Below, piece by piece: positions 44,993-52,941 of a DNA stretch of 64,000 nucleotides; position 1 is the stretch's first letter; each line of letters starts with the position of its first letter. Source of the stretch: Muricoccus roseus (GTDB lineage Bacteria; Pseudomonadota; Alphaproteobacteria; Acetobacterales; Acetobacteraceae); the NCBI RefSeq assembly GCF_900141905.1, contig NZ_FQZF01000008.1, positions 124,001-188,000 on the forward strand, in the 5' to 3' direction. A model generated the notes under the pieces. That model did no database searches, was not told the origin of the DNA, and saw nothing but the letters and a program-made list of their open reading frames with translations. The translations under genes and the position numbers were made by a program.

Positions 44993-45982
44993 ATGATCGC
45001 GCGCCGTCCCCTTCTCGGGGCAGGGCTGGCCCTGCCCTTTCTCCGCCCCGCCGCGGCCCAGACCGGCCCGGCGGGCGCGGAATGGCCCAACCGCGCGGTG
45101 CGGGTGATCGTCCCCTTCCCGCCCGCCGGCTCCACCGACGTGATGACGCGCATCTATGCCGAGCAGCTCCAGGCCCGGCTCGGCCAGAACTTCGTCATCG
45201 AGAACCGCCCGGGGGCGGGCGGCAACATCGGCATGGACGCCATCGCGAAGTCCCCGGCCGACGGCTACACCCTGGGCATGGCCACGATCGGGCAGTTCTC
45301 GATCAACCAGTTCCTCTATTCCCGCATGCCCTGGGAGATCGACCGGGACTTCGTGGCCGTCGCCCTCACCTATGAGCTGCCGAACGTCTTCATCGTCAGC
45401 AGCCAGCACTGCCCGGCCCGCACCCTGCAGGAATTCATCGCCTGGGCGCGCGAGAGGCCGCAGGGCATCTCCTATGGCAGCCCCGGCGTGGGCACCACCG
45501 CGCATCTCTCCGGCGCCCTCTTCACCCACCGGCTGAAGCTGAACGCGGAGCACGTGCCCTTCCGCGGCGCCGCCCAGATCACCCCGGCCATGCTGTCCGG
45601 GGATCTCACCTGCGCCATCGACAACCTCGCCTCCTACATCCCCATCATCCAGGAAGGGCGGATGCGGGCCTTCGCGGTGACGGATTCCGAGCGCTGGCCG
45701 AGCCTGCCGGACATCCCGACCATGGCCGAGGCCGGCATGCCCGACTTCGTCATCACCTCCTGGGCCGCCATGGTCGCCCCCGCCGGCACACCCCGCCCGG
45801 TGGTGAACCGGCTGAACGCCGCGTTGAAGTCCATAGCGGAGGATCCCGCCCAGCAGCGCCGTTCGCTGCAGGCCGGGACGAAGCTGCTCTGGTCCACGCC
45901 AGAGGGGGCGGCGGAGCGCGGCCGCAAGGAACGCCCGATGTGGCAGGAGGCGGTGCGCCTCACCGGCGCCCGGGCGGACTGA
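44993..45982 (+). CDS. Bug-family (TTT) periplasmic substrate-binding protein
   Basis: 329 residues from ATG 44993, with GAGGAAG upstream. Signal ARRPLLGAGLALPFLRPAAAQ, then WPNRAVRVIVPFPPAGSTDVMTR, FVIENRPGAGGNIGMDAIAKSPADG and the LPDIPTMAEAGMPDFV C-terminal loop. Orphan receptor without TctAB partners. It has an unusual CPARTLQEF region where relatives have a SP.KT pattern. It ends in a strong hairpin and converges on a pair of small minus-strand genes. Confidence 0.92.
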   Translation: MIARRPLLGAGLALPFLRPAAAQTGPAGAEWPNRAVRVIVPFPPAGSTDVMTRIYAEQLQARLGQNFVIENRPGAGGNIGMDAIAKSPADGYTLGMATIGQFSINQFLYSRMPWEIDRDFVAVALTYELPNVFIVSSQHCPARTLQEFIAWARERPQGISYGSPGVGTTAHLSGALFTHRLKLNAEHVPFRGAAQITPAMLSGDLTCAIDNLASYIPIIQEGRMRAFAVTDSERWPSLPDIPTMAEAGMPDFVITSWAAMVAPAGTPRPVVNRLNAALKSIAEDPAQQRRSLQAGTKLLWSTPEGAAERGRKERPMWQEAVRLTGARAD

Positions 45983-45992
45983 AACTGGAAAA

Positions 45993-46018
45993 GGCCGGGG
46001 CGGCTCGCCGCCCCGGCC
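45993..46018. terminator. Bidirectional hairpin terminator
   Basis: GGCCGGGGCGG (45993-46003) pairs with CCGCCCCGGCC (46008-46018) around a CTCG loop, an 11-bp GC stem. Four A residues at its left give a T-tract on the minus strand, serving the small disordered-protein genes; on the plus strand it follows the Bug receptor stop by 10 bp. Confidence 0.8.
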
Positions 46019-46042
46019 CTCCCGCACTGGCTCCGCCGGGGC

Positions 46043-46258
46043 CTAGTAGCCCGTGCGGTCGCCCTTCAGCTCCGGGTCATGCGTGTGGTGGCTGTCCCGT
46101 TCGCCACCCCCGCCCGAAACCTGGCTCTTGGCGCTGTTGGTGGCCGGGCCGGGCTGTGTCTTGCCCTTCTCCCGGTGCGTGTGGCCGTGGTTGCCGCCCT
46201 GATGGCTGCTCCCCGGGCCGCCGCCGGAATTGTCCTTGTCCTCGGTTCCCTTGACCAT
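46043..46258 (-). CDS. Small hydrophilic, probably disordered protein
   Basis: 71 residues, no hydrophobic segment, very rich in Gly, Ser, His, Lys and Glu (for example SGGGPGSSHQGGNHGHTH). ATG 46258 comes three bases after the stop of the upstream small gene. Such glycine/histidine-rich peptides resemble stress hydrophilins, but no family is recognised. No Shine-Dalgarno of strength; translation likely coupled. Confidence 0.55.
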   Translation of the reverse strand: MVKGTEDKDNSGGGPGSSHQGGNHGHTHREKGKTQPGPATNSAKSQVSGGGGERDSHHTHDPELKGDRTGY

Positions 46259-46261
46259 GGT

Positions 46262-46465
46262 TCAACGATCCTGCTGATAGCCCTGGTGGTGGGTGTTGAT
46301 CCCGGTGCCCCCGGTGATCCCCTGCTGGCCCGGGTCGTACTTGCCCCGGTTGGCGGCGGTGTTCTTCGCCTCCTTCGGGTTCACCTCACCCTGGCCCGGC
46401 GTGTTGCCGCCGTGATGCGGCGCCTGGTTCTCGGGCGGGACCGGCGGCATATGGGCTTTCGACAT
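46262..46465 (-). CDS. Small hydrophilic, probably disordered protein
   Basis: 67 residues with a strong AAGGAGG six bases before ATG 46465. Composition is Pro/Gly/Asn/Gln-rich (PPVPPENQAPHHGGN, KYDPGQQGITGGTGINTHHQ). Like its downstream neighbour it is acid-base balanced and unlikely to fold. The strong ribosome-binding site argues that it is truly expressed. Function unknown. Confidence 0.6.
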   Translation of the reverse strand: MSKAHMPPVPPENQAPHHGGNTPGQGEVNPKEAKNTAANRGKYDPGQQGITGGTGINTHHQGYQQDR

Positions 46466-46557
46466 GGCGGGCCTCCTTCTTAAGCCGTGGAGAAGGGCTA
46501 ACGCCCCGTCACCCGCCGCCGTTGCCCTCGTCCCCCGCCCCGCCTATCTCCCGCCCC

Positions 46558-47232
46558 ATGCCGCCCCGCCCCGCCCAGGACCTGACGACCTCCGCGGGGC
46601 GCCGCGCCGCCCTGGTGAACAGCCTGTTCGTGGACCACGCCATCCTTCGCCAGGGCTGGCGAAACTGGGGCGTGGTGGCGCCCGGGCGGCTCTTCCGCTC
46701 CAACCACCCCTCGCCCTGGCAGCTGCGGGATGCCGCGCGCCGCTTCGGTCTGAAGACCGTGATCAATCTTCGAGGCGAGCGCCTGGATTGCGGCTCCGAC
46801 GCCCTGTCCCGCGCGGAGGCGCTGCGGCTGGGCCTCACCCATATCGACGCCCCCTTCGAGAGCCGCGGCGCCCCTCATAAGGACCGCATCCTGCGCCTGG
46901 CCGGGATCCTCGAGGAGATGGAGGAGCCGGCCCTGCTCCACTGCAAGTCCGGCGCGGACCGCACCGGCCTGGCCGCCGGCCTCTTCCTGCTGCTCGAGGG
47001 CGGCACCAGCGCCGATGCGCTGGCCCAGCTCCATTGGCGCCACGGCCATGTCAGCGCCTCCCGCACCGGCATCCTCGATTCCTTCTTCCGCCTCTATGCC
47101 CGGGAAGCCGAGGGGCGGGTGCCGTTCCTGGACTGGGTGCGGGACGAATATGATGAGGCAGCGCTGCGAGCCGCCTTCCAGAGCCGCCCCTGGGCGGACC
47201 GGCTGGTGGACGGCGTCCTGCGCCGGGAATAG
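46558..47232 (+). CDS. Tyrosine/dual-specificity phosphatase-like protein
   Basis: 224 residues. The P-loop HCKSGADRTG (CX5R with a Thr-Gly after Arg) is complete, preceded by a WGVVAPGRLFRSNHPSPWQLRDAARRFGLKTVINLRGE domain typical of DSP/PTP-like phosphatases, and an Asp-containing LTHIDAPFESRG general-acid region. Substrate may be a phosphoprotein, phosphoinositide or nucleotide; family members are diverse. ATG 46558 lacks a good Shine-Dalgarno; the TTG at 46522 is an alternative. Confidence 0.85.
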   Translation: MPPRPAQDLTTSAGRRAALVNSLFVDHAILRQGWRNWGVVAPGRLFRSNHPSPWQLRDAARRFGLKTVINLRGERLDCGSDALSRAEALRLGLTHIDAPFESRGAPHKDRILRLAGILEEMEEPALLHCKSGADRTGLAAGLFLLLEGGTSADALAQLHWRHGHVSASRTGILDSFFRLYAREAEGRVPFLDWVRDEYDEAALRAAFQSRPWADRLVDGVLRRE

Positions 47233-47245
47233 GGCCGGCCGCCTG

Positions 47246-47300
47246 ATTTCACGAACCGGTTGGCATTTCACGAACAAGGAACCATCATAGGGCGTGAAAT
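47246..47300. promoter_or_regulatory. Direct and inverted TTTCACG repeats upstream of the flavin monooxygenase
   Basis: ATTTCACGAAC occurs at 47246-47256 and 47265-47275, an exact 11-bp direct repeat with 19-bp periodicity, and CGTGAAAT at 47293-47300 is an inverted half-copy. The cluster lies 80-135 bp upstream of the chosen ATG (47380). It looks like a set of operator half-sites for a regulator of the oxygenase-Bug operon. Confidence 0.5.
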
Positions 47301-47379
47301 GAAGAGTCGGCGCCGGCCGGCCATTGGGGGTGAGATGTCCGCCGCCGTGCCTTCCGGGCACGGCCTGCCAGGACCTGTC

Positions 47380-48732
47380 ATGACACCCACGCCGCGCCGG
47401 ATCAGCCTCGGCCTCTTCCTCCTCTCCACCGGCCACCACATCGCGGGCTGGCGCCATCCCGCCGCCTGGGCCGGCATGCCCATGGATGTCCGTGCCTATG
47501 CGGAGGTGGCGCGGCAGGCCGAGGCGGCGCGCTTCGACATGCTCTTCCTGGCGGACAACAACTGCGTCCCGCAGACCGACTGGCCCGCCGTGCGCCGCAC
47601 GACGCGGGAGCACATCCTGGAGCCGATCTCGCTCCTCTCCGCCCTGGCAATGGTGACGGAGCGGATCGGCCTCGTCGCCACCGGCTCTACCACCTATTCC
47701 GAGCCCTACCACACCGCCCGTTCCTTCGGGACGCTGGACCACGTCTCCGGCGGCCGCGCGGGCTGGAACATCGTCACCACCTCCAACGCCAACGAGGCCT
47801 GGAACTTCGGGCGCGAGAGCCACCTGGCCCATGGCGACCGCTACAGGCGCGCCGCCGAGTTCGTGGAGGTGACGAAGGGGCTGTGGGACAGCTTCGCGGA
47901 CGACGCCTTCCTCAAGGACAAGGAGAGCGGCGTCTATTTCGATGCCGCGAAGCTCCATGTGCTCGACCACAAGGGAGAGCACTTCTCCGTCCGCGGCCCG
48001 CTCAACCTCTCGCGCCCGCCGCAGGGCTATCCCGTGCTCGTCCAGGCCGGCGGTTCGGATGCGGGGCGGGACCTCGCGGCGCGCACGGCGGAGGTCATCT
48101 TCTCCGTCAACCAGACCCTGCCCGAGGCGCAGGACTTCTACGCCGACATCAAGGCCCGCCTCACCGCCCATGGGCGGGACGCGGATTCGGTGAAGGTCAT
48201 GCCGGGCCTCTTCCCCGTGGTCGGCCGCACGCGCGCCGAGGCCGAGGACCGGATGGCGGAGCTGCAGAAGCTGCTGCACCCCGATGTCGGCCTCTCCCTC
48301 CTCTCCTTCCTCACGGGCGGCTTCGACTTCACCCCCTATGACGTGGACGGGCCGCTGCCCGAGCTGCCGGATACCGATGTGGGCAAGGCGCGGCTGAAGG
48401 TGATCGCCGACCTCGCGAGGCGCGAGAACCTGACCATCCGCCAGCTCTACGAGCGCATCGCCGTCTCGCGCGGGCACCACATGGTGGTCGGCAGCGCCAC
48501 CGAGGTGGCGGACCGGATGCAGGAGTGGTTCGAGGGCCGGGGCGCGGATGGCTTCAACGTCATGCCGCCCACCTTCCCCGAGGGCTTCGCCGCCTTCACC
48601 TCCCTGGTGGTCCCGGAATTGCAGCGCCGGGGCCTGTTCCGCACGGAATACGAGGGCACCACGCTGCGCGACCATCTCGGCCTTCCCCGCCCGCCCCATG
48701 TGGCGCGCGGCCGCGTCGCCCTCTCCGCCTGA
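47380..48732 (+). CDS. NtaA/SnaA/DszA-family FMN-dependent monooxygenase (LLM class)
   Basis: 450 residues. It has the LLM flavin monooxygenase order: GLFLLSTGHHIAGWRHP, ARFDMLFLADNNCVP, TEHRIGLVATGSTTYSEPYHTARSF region, DHVSGGRAGWNIVTTSNANEAWNFG, and YPVLVQAGGSDAGRDLAARTAEVIF. The family oxidises nitrilotriacetate, EDTA, dibenzothiophene sulfone or pristinamycin intermediates using FMNH2 from a separate reductase. AGGA precedes ATG 47380; ATG 47335 (GGGGGTGAG) and 47299 are alternatives. A Bug receptor follows 27 bp later, suggesting uptake of the substrate. Confidence 0.88.
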   Translation: MTPTPRRISLGLFLLSTGHHIAGWRHPAAWAGMPMDVRAYAEVARQAEAARFDMLFLADNNCVPQTDWPAVRRTTREHILEPISLLSALAMVTERIGLVATGSTTYSEPYHTARSFGTLDHVSGGRAGWNIVTTSNANEAWNFGRESHLAHGDRYRRAAEFVEVTKGLWDSFADDAFLKDKESGVYFDAAKLHVLDHKGEHFSVRGPLNLSRPPQGYPVLVQAGGSDAGRDLAARTAEVIFSVNQTLPEAQDFYADIKARLTAHGRDADSVKVMPGLFPVVGRTRAEAEDRMAELQKLLHPDVGLSLLSFLTGGFDFTPYDVDGPLPELPDTDVGKARLKVIADLARRENLTIRQLYERIAVSRGHHMVVGSATEVADRMQEWFEGRGADGFNVMPPTFPEGFAAFTSLVVPELQRRGLFRTEYEGTTLRDHLGLPRPPHVARGRVALSA

Positions 48733-48759
48733 ACGCCCCTCGCACGCCCGGAGACGACG

Positions 48760-49743
48760 ATGACCCATAGCCTCACCCGTCGCGCGGCCCTCGGGCTGCT
48801 CGCCGCCCCCGCCCTCGTGCATGCCACCGGCGCGGCGGCCCAGGGCGCGAACTGGTCGCCCGACCGCCCCGTGCGGATCATCGTGCCCTTCCCGCCCGGC
48901 GGAGGGCTCGATCTGGTCGGACGCGTGCTGGCCGAGTCCATCTCCCCCAGCCTCGGCCAGCCCGTGGTCGTGGAGAACCGGGCCGGCGCCGCAGGGGCAC
49001 TGGGAATCGAGCAGGTGTTCCGCGCGGCGCCGGACGGCCACACCCTCGGCATCACCAGCGCGGGCAACGTCACCATCGGCCCGCTGCTGCGCCGCACGCC
49101 CTATGACGCGCTGGCGCTCACCCATGTCTCGCGCCTCACCACCAGTCCGCTGATGCTGGTGGCGCGGAAGGACCTGCCGGCGGCGGATCTGGACGCCTTC
49201 ATCGCCTGGGCCCGGGCGAAGCCGGAACAGGTGCGCTTCGGCTCCGGCGGAATCGGCTCCTCCACCCATCTCTCGCTGGAGCTGCTGAACATCCGCATGG
49301 GGGTGACGACGCTCCACGTGCCCTATCGGGGCACCACGCCGCTGCTGACGGACCTTGCCGCCGGCAATGTCGATGTCGGCTTCAGCGATGCGGCGGGCTG
49401 GCCGATGGTGGAGCAGGGCACGCTCCGCCTGCTCGCCGTCTCCACCGAGGAAGCCTGGCCGCGCAGCCCCGCGACGCCGACGCTGCATAGCCGCCTCGGC
49501 GATTTCCGCGTGAGCAACTGGTACGGGCTGGTCGCGCCGCCGAACCTGCCCGCGCCGATCCTCGCGCGGCTGGAGGCGGAGACCGCCAGGGCGCTCGCCC
49601 TCCCGCGCGTGAGGGAGGCCTACGAAGCCTCCGGCTTCACCGCCGCGCCGATGCCGCGCGCACGGTTCCAGCCCTTCCTCGAAGGCGAAATCGCGCTGTG
49701 GAAGGGCGTGATCGAGGCGGCGAAGATCGAACGGGAAGGCTAG
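48760..49743 (+). CDS. Bug-family (TTT) periplasmic substrate-binding protein
   Basis: 327 residues, signal TRRAALGLLAAPALVHATGAAAQ. WSPDRPVRIIVPFPPGGGLDLVGR, VVVENRAGAAGALGIEQVFRAAPDG and LHVPYRGTTPLLTDLAAGNVDVGF are all Bug hallmarks. Third orphan Bug receptor in the window and the second gene of a probable operon with the FMN monooxygenase. Its TAG stop overlaps the convergent HutD/Ves gene's TAG stop by two bases. Confidence 0.93.
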   Translation: MTHSLTRRAALGLLAAPALVHATGAAAQGANWSPDRPVRIIVPFPPGGGLDLVGRVLAESISPSLGQPVVVENRAGAAGALGIEQVFRAAPDGHTLGITSAGNVTIGPLLRRTPYDALALTHVSRLTTSPLMLVARKDLPAADLDAFIAWARAKPEQVRFGSGGIGSSTHLSLELLNIRMGVTTLHVPYRGTTPLLTDLAAGNVDVGFSDAAGWPMVEQGTLRLLAVSTEEAWPRSPATPTLHSRLGDFRVSNWYGLVAPPNLPAPILARLEAETARALALPRVREAYEASGFTAAPMPRARFQPFLEGEIALWKGVIEAAKIEREG

Positions 49744-50294
49744 GCGCCGGCGGCCACCGGCAGCACCTCCACCGTGACGGCCAGGGCCGCGCCCCCCAGG
49801 GCCAGGCAGGGCGCGGCGCCGGGATGGAGCAGCGTGTCCCCGGCCGCGAGCTCTTCGCCGCCCACCCCAAGCGTCCCGGCCAGGCAATGCAGGGCCACGG
49901 AGCCCTGGCCGGGCCGGAAACGGTGCGAGGCGGCAATGCTGCGCAGGACGACCCGCGCCTCGAACCGCCCCCACTCCGTGAAGACGTTGAAGGCCCGCGC
50001 GGGGCCGCCGCCGGGCCGGTAATGCGTGGGCACGTCGCCCGGGAAATGGGCGGGGACGAAGGGCAGGCAGGGCAACGCGGCATCGCCCACCACCAGCGTC
50101 GCGCCCGGCCCCTCGATCAGGGTGAAGACGCGGTCCATCCCCGGGAAATGCGAGAAGGCGGCCTCCCCCGCCAAATCGGCGATGCTGACCAGCCAGCCCG
50201 GGCCGGAGGCCAGGTCCCGCGTGATGCCCAGGCCGTTCGGCCAGGGCCGGGGCCGCAGGTCGCCGGCCCGGAGAAGGGCGGTGTTCGGTTCCAT
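49740..50294 (-). CDS. HutD/Ves family protein
   Basis: 184 residues of the cupin-like HutD family. Seen: RPRPWPNGLGITRDLASGPGWLVSIADLAGEAAFSHFPGMDRVFTLIEG, the recognised N-terminal half, with a second beta-rich half. HutD proteins often accompany histidine-utilisation genes and are thought to be regulatory or protective; no hut genes are here. ATG 50294 was chosen because AAGGAG lies six bases upstream; ATG 50309 gives five more residues. It converges with the Bug receptor gene. Confidence 0.85.
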   Translation of the reverse strand: MEPNTALLRAGDLRPRPWPNGLGITRDLASGPGWLVSIADLAGEAAFSHFPGMDRVFTLIEGPGATLVVGDAALPCLPFVPAHFPGDVPTHYRPGGGPARAFNVFTEWGRFEARVVLRSIAASHRFRPGQGSVALHCLAGTLGVGGEELAAGDTLLHPGAAPCLALGGAALAVTVEVLPVAAGA

Positions 50295-50378
50295 GCCGGG
50301 CTCCTTCATGGCGGAAGGCCGGGCATAACCCGGAAGCACGCGGGCTGCGACGGTTGGGCCTGGCGGGGGCTTGGTGAC

Positions 50379-50617
50379 GGAGGGCTCCGCCCTCCACCCG
50401 CCAAGGGCCCGAGGCCCCTGGAACCCCGTCTGACTGCCGTGGATGCCCCGGATCGGCGGGGTCTCTGGTTGCTGGTGCTTAGTCCTGCCCTTGCAGTCGC
50501 CTGAGGTCATGGACCTCAGGCGCACCGTCAGCCGAGTGAATCCAGCTCGAAGAAAAAGATGATGGTGAGGGGTCCGGGGAGAGGAAGAATTCCTTCTTCT
50601 TCTCCCCGGGACAGACC
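50379..50617 (+). repeat. Structured intergenic repeat, copy C
   Basis: Third copy, in the 353-bp region between the HutD/Ves start and the MsbA-like stop. GGAGGGCTCCGCCCTCC (50379-50395), arms CCAAGGGCC/GGCCCCTGG with one mismatch, the invariant block, CGCCTGAGGTC/GACCTCAGGCG (50498-50522), and the purine/pyrimidine hairpin GGGGAGAGGAAGAA/TTCTTCTTCTCCCC. Unlike A, B and D it does not follow a gene read in its own direction. Nothing else recognisable in 50295-50378 or 50618-50647. Confidence 0.9.
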
Positions 50618-50647
50618 AGCAGTCCAAAACGAAAACCCCAGCGGCCG

Positions 50648-52417
50648 CTAAGCCGCCACGAAGGCCTGCGCCCGCACCAGGCCGGCATAGAGGCCACCGC
50701 CGGCCAGCAATGCGTCATGCGTGCCGGATTCGGCCACCCGGCCGCCCTCCATCACCACGATCAGGTCGGCATCGCGCACGGTGGAGAGGCGGTGTGCCAC
50801 CACCAGCGTGGTGCGGCCGTGCCGGAGGGTTGCCAGGGCCGCCTGCACCGCGGCTTCGCTCGCCGTATCCAGCGCGCTCGTCGCCTCATCCAGCAGCAGC
50901 ACGCGCGGGTTCCGCAGCAGCGCGCGGGCGAGGGAGATGCGTTGCCGCTGCCCGCCCGAGAGGCGCGCGCCGCCCGGGCCGAGCACGGTGTCGTAGCCCT
51001 GGGGCAAGGCCGTGATGAAGTCATGCGCGGCGGCGGCGCGCGCGGCTTCCTGCACGGATTCCCGCGTGGCGCCGGGGCGGCCGCAGGCGATGTTGGCGAA
51101 GGCGGTGTCGTCGAACACTGTCGCGTCCTGGCCGACATAGGCGATCGCGTCGCGGAGCGATTCCAGGGAGACGCTCCGCACGTCGGCGCCATCCAGCGTC
51201 ACCCGGCCGGAGGTCGCGTCATAGAGGCGCGGGACGAGGGCCAGGGCGGTGGACTTGCCGGCGCCGGAGGGGCCGACGAGGGCGAGCGTCCGCCCGGGTT
51301 CGGCGACGAAGCTCACCCCGTGCAGGGCGGTGCGGTCGTCCTCATAGGCGAAATGCACGTCCTCGAAGGCCACGCGCCCCTTGCCCGGCGGCAGGGCGGG
51401 GGCACCGGGGGGGCTGGTGATGTGGCGCGGCGCGTCGATCACGGCGTTCACGCGGGCCAGCCCGGCCAGCCCTTCCTGCAGGGCGGCGTTGAGGCTGCCC
51501 AGGGCGCGCACGGGTCGGGCGGCGATCAGCAGGGCGGCGACGAAGCCGGTGAACTCGCCCACCGTCCCCTCCCCCTGGGAGACGCGCCATCCGACGATCG
51601 CGAGGATGGCGGCGACGGCCACGCCGCCGATCGCCTCCAGCATCGGGTCCAGGCTGGCGCGGGTGCGGGCGATGGAGAGGAGGCTTTCGCGCAGATGGGC
51701 GAAGAGCTTCGCGGCGCGGCCTTCCTCCGCCTCCTCCAGCCGGTAGCTCCGCACCACCCGCGCGGCGGCGAAGCTCTCGGTCAGGGAGGCGGCGGCCTCG
51801 CCCACCCGTTCCTGCATCCCGCCCGAGGCACGGCGGATGCGCTTGCCCAGCTTGAGGATGGGCACCACCGCCACGGGATAGAGCAGCGCCGCCACGAGCG
51901 ACATCTTCCAGTCCAGCCACACCATGGAGCCGACGAGGCCCACCACGGTCAGCACGTCGGCGATGGCGTTGATGGCCTTGGTCAGGGCTTCGCGGATGGC
52001 GGCGGCATCGGCGGTGAAGCGCGCGGCGTGGCGGGCCGGCGCCTCGCGGGACACCATGGCGAAATCGGCCCGGGTCAGAGCGCGGAAGAGGCGGTTCTGC
52101 AGCCCCTCGATCACCCGCAGGACGGTGGACTGGATGGAGACGGCCTGGCCGTATTGCGCCAGGGCCTTGGCGGCCGTCAGCAGGATAATGGCGGGCGGGA
52201 TGGCCCAGACGATCCGCTGATCACCCTTGGTGAAGAGGTCAAAGGCCTGCTGGATCACCACGGGGTAGAGCGCGGTGAGGCCGGCGACGAGGCCGGTGCA
52301 GACCAGCGCGAGGACGATCCGGCGCGGATGGTGCCGCACCTCCTCGCGCCAGAGGCGGCCGATGAGGGCGCGCGTCCTGTCCGGGTCGAGGGGCCGTGAC
52401 TTGGGGGAAGGGGCCAT
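50648..52417 (-). CDS. MsbA-like ABC exporter (fused permease and ATPase)
   Basis: 589 residues: an N-terminal six-helix permease (IVLALVCTGLVAGLTALYPVVIQQAF at TM1) followed by the ATPase with Walker A VGPSGAGKST, Q-loop YVGQDATVFDDT, signature LSGGQRQR, Walker B VLLLDEATSALD and H-loop VVAHRLST. Homodimeric half-transporter of the MsbA/LmrA class, exporting lipid A precursors, lipids or drugs. ATG 52417 chosen; the frame to 53041 runs through the DoxX gene. Followed on the same strand by nothing until repeat copy C. Confidence 0.92.
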   Translation of the reverse strand: MAPSPKSRPLDPDRTRALIGRLWREEVRHHPRRIVLALVCTGLVAGLTALYPVVIQQAFDLFTKGDQRIVWAIPPAIILLTAAKALAQYGQAVSIQSTVLRVIEGLQNRLFRALTRADFAMVSREAPARHAARFTADAAAIREALTKAINAIADVLTVVGLVGSMVWLDWKMSLVAALLYPVAVVPILKLGKRIRRASGGMQERVGEAAASLTESFAAARVVRSYRLEEAEEGRAAKLFAHLRESLLSIARTRASLDPMLEAIGGVAVAAILAIVGWRVSQGEGTVGEFTGFVAALLIAARPVRALGSLNAALQEGLAGLARVNAVIDAPRHITSPPGAPALPPGKGRVAFEDVHFAYEDDRTALHGVSFVAEPGRTLALVGPSGAGKSTALALVPRLYDATSGRVTLDGADVRSVSLESLRDAIAYVGQDATVFDDTAFANIACGRPGATRESVQEAARAAAAHDFITALPQGYDTVLGPGGARLSGGQRQRISLARALLRNPRVLLLDEATSALDTASEAAVQAALATLRHGRTTLVVAHRLSTVRDADLIVVMEGGRVAESGTHDALLAGGGLYAGLVRAQAFVAA

Positions 52418-52503
52418 GGGCGGGCCGTTACTCCGGCCGCCCGTCCATGGCCAGGGGCGAAGAGGGAGCCGGGGAGGCGAAGGGGGCCTCCCCGGCTGCC
52501 GGG

Positions 52504-52896
52504 TCAGGCCTTGTTGCGGGCTGCGTCCACGCTCCAGGGACCGGCGCCGGCGAAGACGAGGTAGAGGAAGACGAAGCAGTAGAGGATGGAGGCATCGCCG
52601 CCGTTCAGCGTCGGGTAGAGGTTCCGCGGGGCGTGGAACATCCAGTAGGCGACCGCCATCTCGCCCGAGAGGATGAAGGCCACGGGGCGGGTGAAGGCGC
52701 CGATCAGCAGCAGCAGGCCGCCCACCAGTTCCAGGATCGCGCCGATCCAGAACAGGGACATGGCCGGCGGCAGGCCGGAGGCCGGCGGGGCCGGGAAGCC
52801 GAAGAGCTTCTGCGTGCCATGCAGGAGGAAGATGAGCGCCGCGACGATGCGCAGCACGGAGAGCACACGGGGCGCCCAGACAGCGAGGTTGGACAA
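52504..52896 (-). CDS. DoxX family membrane protein
   Basis: 130 residues with four helices: VLSVLRIVAALIFLLHGTQKLFGFPA (HGxxKLFGF is the DoxX hallmark), SLFWIGAILELVGGLLLLIGAFTRPVAFILSGEMAVAYWMFHA and a terminal helix. The family contributes to thiosulfate:quinone oxidoreductase or redox protein complexes; here no partner is next to it. It lies just upstream of the MsbA-like exporter. Confidence 0.9.
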   Translation of the reverse strand: MSNLAVWAPRVLSVLRIVAALIFLLHGTQKLFGFPAPPASGLPPAMSLFWIGAILELVGGLLLLIGAFTRPVAFILSGEMAVAYWMFHAPRNLYPTLNGGDASILYCFVFLYLVFAGAGPWSVDAARNKA

Positions 52897-52941
52897 GGCG
52901 GAGCCTCCGATTCAGGTATGAAGAACCGGTAACCCGGAGGG

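Noticed and set aside
46498-50397. 1299-codon minus-strand open frame
   Set aside because: It is antisense to the phosphatase, flavin monooxygenase and Bug receptor genes, which have clear motifs. The frame is low-complexity (Gly/Arg/Ala/His) and arises from high GC.
51000-52399. 560-codon plus-strand frame over the MsbA-like gene
   Set aside because: Composition is His/Gly/Arg/Gln-rich as expected for the antisense of a high-GC gene.
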